A stretch of 64,000 nt of DNA from Liolophura sinensis (lineage: Eukaryota; Mollusca; Polyplacophora; Chitonida; Chitonidae): positions 25,399,608 to 25,463,607 of the forward strand of contig NC_088300.1 of the NCBI RefSeq assembly GCF_032854445.1. The letters are read 5' to 3'. Below, piece by piece: positions 42,201 through 53,500 of this stretch; position 1 is the stretch's first letter, and the number at the start of each line of letters is the position of its first letter. A program made the position numbers and the translations under genes. The notes below the pieces were generated by a model that was given only the letters and a program-made list of their open reading frames with translations, had not been told where the DNA came from and did not search any database.

Positions 42201-45150
42201 CTTTAATCTTGATACTATCTCACTTGGAGCTCATCATAAGAGGAATATTTCAGGCACTGGTTGACCTGGTGTCAGTATAATGTGAGTAGGTAGGGCATTT
42301 TTTTGTGTGGTGTTTTTAACGTGATATTCCAGTTAGGCAGCACCATATATATGTCGGAATTCGATCAGGACTGCTACAAGGAAATGCCATCATGATATAA
42401 ATCAAATAATGTAGAAATCGATGTTAAACAAATGTATATGTATTTTTTAAACATTAAGAGCACCTCAGAAAACAAAATTTTGGGACCTTGGTCTCAGAAT
42501 CGTGTAACGATTGTTCATTGGACAATTTCATTAAGATTAAACCTAAAACTTTGCATACTCTCATTAAGTTTGTTGTTGCAAATACTTTAGGTCGAATTTT
42601 CACTTACAGCATTTCTCGGGGGAAAAAGAGCAGCAGCCCATATCAAATGTCATTTTATCCAGTGTATTTATTTATTTGATTAATGTTTAACGCTGCATTC
42701 AAGAATAAATGTATTTCACTTATACGAAGGTAGCCAGCATAATGGTGGGAGAAAACCGGGCAGAACCTGGGAGAAACCTATGACAGTTTACAGGTTGCTG
42801 GCAGGCCTTGCAATGTGCAACTGGAGAGGAAGCCAACATGAACACACCGATCACATTCATGATTTGTGAGAGGCCCACGGGTCATTGTGCTGCACTAGTG
42901 TGCTTACCACTAGGTCACAGATGCCCCATCCAGCGTTCAACATTACATTTAATTTAATGGTCGTATTACCCGCTAATCTAACTACACGTGCTTGTTACAG
43001 CCAGAAAAGACATGTGTTCTATATACTGCTAGACCACACAGAGAGACTCGGGGTGTTTTAAAAAAAAAATTTCCTTGCAAAAGGATCAAGAAATTGAAGG
43101 CTCAAAAAATCACCATTTTGTATTGTTTGCATTATAAGGACTCCAAGAAACCTTTTCAGAACATTTAAGTAAATCAACTATTTTATCTCAGATTTCCAGA
43201 TAGAAAACCTTTTAGGAAGTGCTTAAAGAGTTTCCGTTATTTCATAACATAATTATTTAAGGCTTCAAAACAAAAAAATGTTCTGTATGGTAGAGTCTTG
43301 TTGAAACCCCTTAGGAAACTTCAAACGCATTTAAGTAATTGTATTTGTCAGATTTTTGCTGAGAAAAAATCTCAAGAAGCACTCAAAGAATTACCCTTAC
43401 AATTTTTTTATATATTAACAGTTTTTTCTGTTCAAATTCTTGAAGAACAACAAATAACCCAGTTAATGTTTAATTCTGAAGAGAAAGTCAGAAAATTGTT
43501 CAAAACTTTGAAATGTTTTATTAGTTTGTTTTTTTTTAAGGTAATAAAATAATGTATCTACCCCTTTACATAAACACAAAAATTCTAGCACTACTTTTTC
43601 TCTGCTCTTTGTGCCCTAATTCCTCAACCTTCTCACATATGAAAGAGCAACTATCAGTGCAATTTATACACATTTTTAAAGTTGATTTTGGAGAAAAAAA
43701 TATAATTTTTTAAGTTAATGCAGAATAATGGCTTCAGAGTATGCTTGAGTAAATACCTTGTGAATATAAGAAAAGGTTGAAGAATTACAGTAAGTGGAGA
43801 GCAATCTTAGAAAAGGTAAAAAACATAATTTTATCTGTCAACACAGACTAATGCCTTCAGAGTATGCTTGAATAAACATGTTGCAAATATACAAAAGGTT
43901 GAAGAATTACAGTCAGTTGAGAGCTCAGCTCTTAGGAATGCTAATTTGAAACTGCTGTATTCAAGCAGCTATCCCTGTGAAAATGTACTAAGCCCACGCA
44001 GACATGGACTTCATACATGTGTGTGTTACACAAGTGTTCAAGTTTACCTGTTAGTGATCCTTCCTGCAAATGCAAATAATGTGCAAATGGCCTTGGTTCT
44101 GACAGGTGCGGCTGCATAACTTTAGCTTGAGTATTGCCCCTGGCTGCACCACAACAAAATTATATTATAAACCGTATATTGTAAACATATTTTAAGAGTA
44201 TTGACATCACCATTACATCAGTGCACAGTTGTACATCTTTTTTCAGAAACAATTAATTGACTGGCTAATTTTATATCCACTCTGAATGGGTTGTCTGCTC
44301 TAGATTCTGTTGCTATTTCCTTGATTTTATAACACCTATAGGTAGTCTACTAGAAGGAAACTTAACGAAATATAGCCAAAAAAAAAAAAAAAAAGACCAA
44401 GCAGTGGATATGCAGTTCCTTATAGGTTAATTCAGCACTAGCATTCTGTGTCAGATTCAAAACATACCCCAAACAAGGTAAACTTCACTTTCTTTCAGTG
44501 AAATGGAAATTGTTTTAAAATTTGTGACTACAGATTTGAGATCTGTAAATATATGCAGTCTTGTTTACTTTTTGTGGTTAACATTTAAATATATCCGTAG
44601 ATCCCCTGCAGTTGAATCCATGTTTAAAAAGCATTTTGGACCGTGTGATAAATATCAGTAGACAAAAGAAAAACGAAAGCAATCCCATATGGTCAGTACA
44701 TACATGTGTATATTCTAATATATGCAAAACGTAGCCCGATCATTAAGCTGTTATTCAAACATGATCTGAGAAACTTCAAGATAGACCAAGATCTGCAGAC
44801 ATAATTTAATAAATGGACAAAACTTTGAAGCAATTATTTACAAGAAAACCAGTAACCAATGAGAACTAAGGCTGTGTATAATGAACCAGTCTGCACACAA
44901 AATATTCTCAAAATTCAACAATATCTGGATCAGTTGCTGCACGTGCAGAAACCAAAGTGTAACAGAGAAATATTCTGAGATCAATAGGCCTGGCTTTTCT
45001 GGAAGGGAACGTGGGAGAAAAAAGAACCAGCTGATAACCTGTAATGTGAGATGATTATGACAGTGATGGCAGTAGATGTGCTGACCCACACCAGCTGTTA
45101 GAGATTAGGAATGTTATTGGCAAGTCGTAGAATGTTACAGGGTGAGAGTG

Positions 45151-45197
<47 letters not shown>

Positions 45198-47553
45198 AGC
45201 CTCGGTAAATTACTTGTCACAAAATATCTTTTGGCAAAAAATTGGTAGTACTCTTCTTTACGACTAGTTCTGTTATACACGTGACTTGGACTGACAGGTG
45301 GTGAAAGATCTTGATCATGGCCTGTTAGATGAAAAAGTGGTAGTGAAATCATAGGTGAACTTGTGGTAAAGTAGACATAGGTTGTAAGTGATTATATGGT
45401 GCAGGTATATCACTCTTAATTGCCTTTTCCATTTTATTGTTAATGTTGTTCTTTTTTGTTGTTGTTGTTGTTGTGTTTTTTGTGGAGAAAAATAAGCATG
45501 TTGTTTTTTCTGTTGTCATTTAACCTTTATTGTTTGTTTTCCACAGAGATTTGTTACACAACAAGATAAAGAGCATTCATCCAAAAGCATTCAAGTCCCT
45601 GAGCCTTCTGGATGACCTGTAAGTACAATGGGATCATAACGGGTGTACACAGAAATACCGTTTCAATGAAATGTGTTAAACAATTTAAAGAGGAAATAAA
45701 AAGGCTTAAAACTGGTAATAATGTTTTAATTTCGTAATGTATGCAGTGAAGTGCCTTTCAGAATGTGTTTTCAATCTAGGCATTAAAACTTTCGTATACC
45801 AAACATCAACCAAAACGGATGTTCAAGGTCAATAATCGCAAGGCCAGTTAAAAAAGCCACATACAACACAAACCTCCAAAGACCCAAGAACGTGTATAAA
45901 ATATGAAAATAGGATGGATTTTTTTAAATAATTTGATTGAAGAATTCAGGATTCATGCATGCATTCAGTGCTCAAATTCAGTATATGTCATCTTCTGCAT
46001 GTACATGTAGCCCTGATGGGGCTTTATGCTTCGGCTATACTGTGACTCTCGCTGAAGGAGACCTACCCTTAGCCATTGAGGCTCCAGGTTCAAATCCAAC
46101 TACAGCCTGAAGTCAGGAGGCTTTAGGCAAGTACCTGGTTAAGGCTGGTGGGTTCCCCCAGTTTTTGACCTGAGCATATTCCCAGGATTTAAACCTGGGA
46201 TTTAAAACATCATCACGATGCTTTATAGTTTGTGGTACTGAAAGTGGACATTTTGACACATTTGTCTTCAGATAGCTTGGATGAGGTGGTGAAAATTTCA
46301 CTTTCTAGGGCCCAAAAGTAAGGTATATAATCATATTTAAGATTTTGACTTTAGAAGTTATAAATGCCTTTGTGGAATTGGGCCATGACCATTATCATAT
46401 AATTAAAACATTTTTTTATAAAGATCTACCTCAGGGTTCCTGCATCCAATAAATGTGACTGCCATGGTCTTTATTTTAGTGTTTTTTTTATCACAGTCAC
46501 ATAAGTTAAAAATTTATTCTGCCTAGGAGAAGAACTAATTTGAGGTATAGATGGGCCATGGCACTAGATGTTACATTTCTGTAAACAAAATAATCTGTCA
46601 TCTTTCCCTTTCACATCGCTTGCTATAAAGTTGTATTTGTCCCAGCTAATTAGTATAATTTATCGTGACTAACTAATTACTAACTAGTAATTATGCTTGT
46701 TTCAAGTATTGAAATATGTGTGAACGGTTAACCCATGCTTTTGTGACTAATATTGTTGCCATAGGCATTTCCTGGAATTGCTATTTAATGCACAACATTT
46801 TAAGAGATACAGTGAAAGGAATTAAGCTGGTGTTCATTATTTGAAAGCTTTGCAAAGAGGTACCCTGCAGTGAAGCCTATTGATAACTTCTCTAATGATA
46901 CACAATAAATATGATTTAGACAAGTGTGGAAATATCGATTATCTGAGCTTTGTTGTTTTTCCTGGACATGTCTTCAAAATGAGATCAAATAGCATGATTT
47001 GTATAGACCTACCCTAGAGCTCTTGTTCAGACTCATTTTGAGGGATCGATTGACTTAAGACAGATGAATCCGGCCAGAAGAGGTACATTCATTGATGTCA
47101 TGCTGCAAAAATCTTTCTGGCCAGAAGGCCCGTACATGTTTTTAATAGTAGTGACAGGAGAGTTTTGATTAATGTTAAGTCATGAAGATGTTTGTGCCTA
47201 TTACCAGCTGCTGGCTTTTGTCTAGCTTTGATATGAATGGAATATGAAGTGAGCTGATTTGAATTCTTGAACTGATTCATTCTGATATATCCGCAAGCGA
47301 AGATTGTCTGATTCTGTGTATTTTTCATCTTTTAATGAATGAGACACAAAGTCTTCACCACCTGTTATTTTTTAAGAATGCGATTGAATGTGAGGCATTT
47401 CATCCCAAGGCTGATGGATTTTTATCTATCCATATTTTTTTTAGACTGACACTGTTTCATAAAAGATCTTAGGCATTTCTTATTGAACCCCTGAATTGTT
47501 TTTCGTACTGGTGATTTTTCGGTGTCATTTTCAGACCCAATGACAGCAACATT

Positions 47554-47596
<43 letters not shown>

Positions 47597-50500
47597 TCAA
47601 TTTGAGAACGCAAAGAGGAGGCACTCGGAGAGTCAAAGGTTCGCTACAAGTAAATGTACCAATTACCTCATTACAAACAAAGGGACATCACTTTGAATTT
47701 TTGTCCTATCTTCAGTGGTGAGAAATTGTTTTACAAATTCCTGTGTCCAGATCAACACCCAACTACTATGTTCCGGTGCTTGGCCCAAGACCAAGACAAT
47801 TTTATCCAAATCCATGGATCACCTCTTCTGTAAAGAGTTAAAACAGACAGACAGGCAGACAGGCAGACAGACAGACAGACAAACACCAGCAAAACCATCA
47901 CTGAGGCTGAAGTGAAATATGTCAGTATTGTTCCAAAGTGTGAGACAGACAGTGGGTAGGTAACACTGGGGGGATTATAACTGAAGGCATTATCGACTGA
48001 AAGGATTAAGCCAGTCTCGGTGGAGTTGGATGAAGCAGCCATGTAGGCGCTTTGGAGGACGTAGCGTCCTTGATCTGTGTAAAGTTGTGCTTTATGTCCA
48101 CAGATCAGTATGGCTTCTAACAGTTTTATTCTCTTGTAGTCTGAATTGTTCATTGAGAGTGGTTTGGCTTAAGGTCTCATTGAACTCTCTTGGTCCTAGA
48201 TACATGTATAGTAGTTTATGTTCAGACATTCTCATGCTGAGAGATCGGCAAATTTCTCCGTATGTTCTAGGTGGTATTCACATGTTAATTTATGAGTTAC
48301 ACCTTCTTCAGATCCCTGTGTTACAGTGGACTGGCATTGCTCTGGGGCTTTAAGTTTGGCTTTCAACTTTGTGTCTGTACAGAACATACTTGGTTTGCAT
48401 GTTAATCTTGTCTGACAGAATTCCCAACATCCAGTACACAAATCTGTATAGAGGATAGACTTATGTACTCTATTTGTCTTAAATATTCCCTAAAAAAATT
48501 CATTTTTAGTAGCGAATAAAGGTCATGAAATACTACCTTTGGTGATGAAACTTAATTTTTCCAAAATGCTATCATCCTACGTTCCAAAAAGCCTCAGAAC
48601 ACCTTTCCACCATGAATCAGACTCTCAGAATAAATCAAACCTGTAACAGCTACAGACGGTCAAAGATAGTATATTATAATATATACAAGTATTGGGGTAT
48701 TCTAAGCTAGTGGGTTTGAATGGCCCTGTCAGGTTATTTGATCTACAATAAAATTTTGGCAGGTATGCATTGTTTTCAAGACCTTCACTTTAGCCCTTGA
48801 GAAATACTTGGGGAAAATACTTCAGTTTTCATTGATAAATTCTGGTATGATAGTGCATTATGTTTGAAATGGACTGATAATAAGGTAGCAGAATAATATT
48901 CATCAATCCCCTCATGAGGGTTTGTACTGAAACTTAAGCATCCAGTTGAAAGTACTGAAAAACATGAGATTTTAAGTTCTTAAAAAGCCTCATAAAACAT
49001 TTTCTTTCTCAAACAGGAATCCCTGGACTGTGTTTTTGTAAACATGTGCCTGTTATAAAGTCTGATTGATGGGTGAAAATAACTAGTTGGCTTCATGGTG
49101 TAATCCTTTCTCATGTATGTGGTATGAAACTGTTACCCAGTGCTTTGTAACAGAACACTGGATGGTGTAAAGCATTGTTTTATGTTATGTGCAAAGGGTT
49201 ATTTTAGTCTCAAGGTTTTTAATGCCACAGTTCTGGCATTTTATTATTTAGATCTTGACATTCTGACAGACAAAGAACATTAGAGCGGTGTATATCATTA
49301 CGAAGGATAACTGATCAAGGCCAATTAGCAGATATTTGAGCAGGCAGTTATGGAATGATCTGTAGTGGACAACCCATTATTATCCAAAAACTTTTTGATG
49401 CATTTACATTCGTTGTATTAGAACCTTAAAGAGCCATGACCTCTATATAAAGACAATTTGTCAAAACTTACGATTCTGGGGCTTTGCCAAACCTAACAAG
49501 GCTAATACATGTATTTGTTAGGGAATTCAGGTGTTCACCCGTCTATAGCATAAGATAAATGGCTAATAATTGCCCTAAACATTTGCCTGCGGCAATTGTA
49601 CTCTTGGAGGCAAATAAAAGTCATAAAATATTACTTCAGGTAAAACGGACACTCACAAAGAATACCATCCTAGCTTCCGGTCAAACCTTAAGATGAACAG
49701 AAAACTTACAATCTGGCAGAAAGAATAACGTTCACGTAGTCATGGTGAATACTCGAGATCAAATTCTGTGCAGTATTTTGTTATGGAAGTTATGACATAT
49801 AAAGAGTGTCCGGTTTCAATTGCTAATTTATATTGTCATTATTGACTGTCACTCTTTACTTCCTAAATGGCCAGCATAATTAATGCAAAATATGGTTTTT
49901 CATGCTTTCTTTTGTCTAAGCTAGTAATTATTTTGTCACTCTCGTGTGAACAATGACAGATTTGGCTTTTGCAGGTGTAAATGAATAATAACCTAACATA
50001 TTACCCATTAATTAAAAGCTATTTACTATATACATGTACAGGTATCTTCAACCTTTTCGACCTCTAAAACACATTTGTGGATTGATTTTATGCATACAAT
50101 TATTATGAAATGATTCGTTTGTGTAACTAAAGATTCAAGCTTCATAAAAATGTGCAAATTATCTCTCTACCCTTTGCAGTTCTCCCAGAATGTCTCAAAA
50201 TATTGGTTGCAGATGTTGTTGAAAAGGTTGAAAAATTAGGATCAGCTTGCCTGGTCCATTATTGGATGGTGGCTTTTGTATAGCTGTTCCAGAATTAAGG
50301 TGCACAAAGTCTTTTGTTACAGTGTTTAGTTATTCCAGAGTGTCTATCAAAAGGCTGTTCAGTTTTACTGTAATCATGGTGAGCGCAGGTGTTATATTGA
50401 GTTTAGAATATTTGAGAGTCAATACAGATGTACAGATTGAAAATGGAATATCTTATTTCATGTTAAAGGAGCTGAGGTTTGAATCTATTTTCTAACACAG

Positions 50501-53500
50501 CTACAGCCTTTGAAACTTAACCTGCACCGAAATGATTTTAACACGCTAAATACTGGCATTGTGCCAGAGTTTCTACTTGATCCCCCTTTATGCATGAAAT
50601 GTCAGAAATAAAGGACATCCAAAGTTTGTACTTAGTAATGGAACTTAAGCACAAAGTATGGTATGTAAACTCCAAATTATTGCCCCAAAAATTTCTTTTA
50701 TTTTTATAAGGCAAGTAAATGTCATGAAATATTACTTTTGGTGCTTAAACTTCTGTATTTCCTCTCAGATATCATTGTACCTTCCAAACAAACTACAAAA
50801 CTCCTTTCCATGGCATATTAAAACTCAAACTCAACTTCCAGAAGCTGGAAGCTTCTCATCTGCAAAATGAGATAATCATTGTCATTTACCATATGTAGGC
50901 CATACATCGCCGTGTGCCTTCATCTAGAGTTGTATATTTTTTCAGATTTTTGTCTGTCTCCATATAAAGTATAATACCTGTGTTCACCATAATTGCTGGT
51001 AGTGTTATTAACAGATCTGTGTATATCTTCAAACATTATACTAATCTGAACTTTGTCCCTGTTCATTCGCCACAGCAATCTTGGCGAAAATGATTTTCCC
51101 GAGTTGCCAACAGAGGGTTTGTCTAACCTTAAACATCTCAAAACGTACCACAACAAGGAGCTACAGGATTTTCCCGCCCCAGAAGTTTTCCCCAAAATTC
51201 GTTTTCTCACTCTCTCCTACGCGTATCATTGCTGTGAGTTTATTGAGAGTCCAGAAGAGGTAATTTGTCAACATTAACTTTATCTGTTGAATAATTTGAA
51301 AATTTCCCACTATCAAAGTTTTAACCTGATTATTTGTGTAAAATATTGGCTCTTTTTTTGTCAGAATAAATTATTGTGACATTGACAGAGTTACATTTTT
51401 TATACAAACAATTGATAAAAAAATGTTGCTGTTTTTCTAATAACTAACACTTGTAACTTACTCTTATATTATGGCTTGTATACTGAAAATTATAGCTATT
51501 AATATCACTTTTAGGATGATGTATTAAAGTTGTATTGATTGCAGCCTGCTTCATGATCATGTATTAACACCGTTATCAAAATCCAGCATGTACATGTACT
51601 TAGACTGACATGGCAGGGAACATGGATCCCACATCATGTGAATAAGAGAAGCTTTGGCCAGCTTACTTATCTAAATATGCACTAAATCTCCAATAATTCC
51701 ATGTCATTTTTAACCAACTAACCATCCTACTTTATAAAATAGGTGAAAATAGCTGGAAGGAATATGCAAGTTTACAGTATTGATAAAATTTAAATTTTTC
51801 ACCAACTAATCATGCTTCTGAACCACAATTTGTAAAGAACAGTGAGTAGTTGGTGACAAATTTTAAGAAATCATAGGCGATTGGTAGTCATGAGCTCTTG
51901 GTGCATGTACTGCGATACATTACACATGTGCCCTGATATATGATGTATGTCACTACCTTGTTGTACAGGCTATGGAAGAGGAGATTGAGCTGCGTGAGGA
52001 CATCCAGTGGTTGAGGTACAATGAGTACGACAGCAGCCTCCTTCACAACCTCACCAATATACTGGCTCCACTCGGTAATCACTTTTCATTTGGTTAGACA
52101 CAACCTCACCAGTATACTGGCTCCACTCAGTAATCACTTTAATTTGGCTGGACACAACCTCGCCAATATACTAGCTCCACTTTGCAATTACTTTTCATTT
52201 GATTAAACACAACCTCACCAATATACTGGCTCCATTCTGTAATCACCTTTCATTTGGTTTATTGACACAACCTTACCAATATACTTGCTCCATTCTGTAA
52301 TCACCTTTCATTTGGTTTATTGACACAACCTAACCAATATACTTGCTCCATTCTGTAATCACCTTTCATTTGGTTATTGATATAACCTCACCAGTATACT
52401 AGCTCCACTTTGTAATCACTTTTCATTTGGTTTATTGACACAACGTCGCCAAACTGGCCTCCCTCAGTAATCACCCTGCATATGGTTAGACACATCGCCA
52501 GTATGTAGGCTCCATCCAGCGATAACCTGTCACTTGATTAGACTTGTATTGTCTGGAAAATACATGTACTGGCTCCACTTGGTGTAAAACACCTGTTTTT
52601 TTTTGTTTAGCCACAGCTTTATCTGTTAGGTGACTGTCAGTAATCACCTTTTTGTCCCACAAGGGGCTGGATTTGTGCTCTCCACCATTCTGTCGTGCAA
52701 CGGTGCCCGGGCGAAAACTTGAGAACGCCCTGGCTGATTGCTTTCAAACTTCAAACAGTGGCAGGAAATCAATGAGAGGACCACTGGAGCTGGTTTTCAG
52801 GGATTTATATAAATGTTGTTATGACATTTTCCGTATAATACAAGTGATTGAAAATGCTTAGATCAGTTGCACTGAAACTGGAGACAGTAGCATGCCATCA
52901 ATGAAAGGACTTCTGGTCTACTTTTTCCATGAGGCTGCAAACACATTTATGGCAGCTGCATCCATTCCCTGCCTTTATTAAACTTTGTCAACTCAAAAAA
53001 CTTCCTTAGCAGATTAGCATCAAGCATTGACGGGGCATCTGTGGCTCAGTTGGTTAGCGCGCTAGCGCAGCATAATGACCCAGGAGTCTCTCACCAATGC
53101 AGTCGCTGTGAGTTCAAGCCCAGCTCATGCTCTCTTCCTCCTCGGCTGTACGTGGGAAGATCTGCCAGCGACCTGCGGATGGTCGTGGGTTTCCCCCGGG
53201 CTCTGCCCAGTTTCCACCCACCATAATGCTGCCCGTTGTCGTATAAGTGAAATATTCACTGAGCATTGACATCAATGAGAAGACGACTGGGATTGCCTTT
53301 CAGCTATGTTTTAAAACAAAATGGTTGGGCGGCCATCTTGTTCTTTTATTCAGTATGCTAGCAGCCATGTAACCTGCACTATTGCTGTATGGACAGATTA
53401 GCTGTTCAGTAATACCTGAACATTTCTAGTAATGATACTGCTTGTGTACATGTATATGTAATTATATATGTACATTGTATATGAACAAGGAACCAAAGGA

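Larger units (their letters stand above)
40309..45546 (+). other. Intron between LRR15 and LRR16 (5.2 kb), repeat-rich
   Basis: It holds a dispersed repeat (parts at 40345-40410 and 40980-41280), three SINEs within 1.6 kb (41320-41589, 41841-42092, 42663-42927), an inverted-repeat element with a partial second copy (43613-43912), an A-run at 44379 and a GT microsatellite at 45153-45197. The segment 40560-40880 is less AT-rich, has a CCAAT-like motif at about 40621 and a 70-codon frame, but nothing else that supports a gene. Confidence 0.65.
45619..51075 (+). other. Intron between LRR16 and LRR17 (5.5 kb)
   Basis: Present are AT (47554-47588) and caga/cagg (47846-47884) microsatellites, three copies of one dispersed repeat (48510-48640, 49605-49700, 50690-50830) and an inverted-repeat element (50047-50240). 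The overlapping frames at 47752-48153 (minus) and 48030-48353 (plus) include the microsatellite or lack domains, so I do not call them genes. Confidence 0.65.

Noticed and set aside
47752-48353. Minus-strand 133-codon and plus-strand 107-codon overlapping frames
   Set aside because: The minus frame includes the caga microsatellite. Neither has a recognised domain, and both strands being open in the same place is not evidence of coding.
51081-51263. 60-codon frame overlapping the hinge exon in another frame
   Set aside because: The frame joined to the neighbouring exons gives the YAYHCCEF hinge; this one is a shadow.
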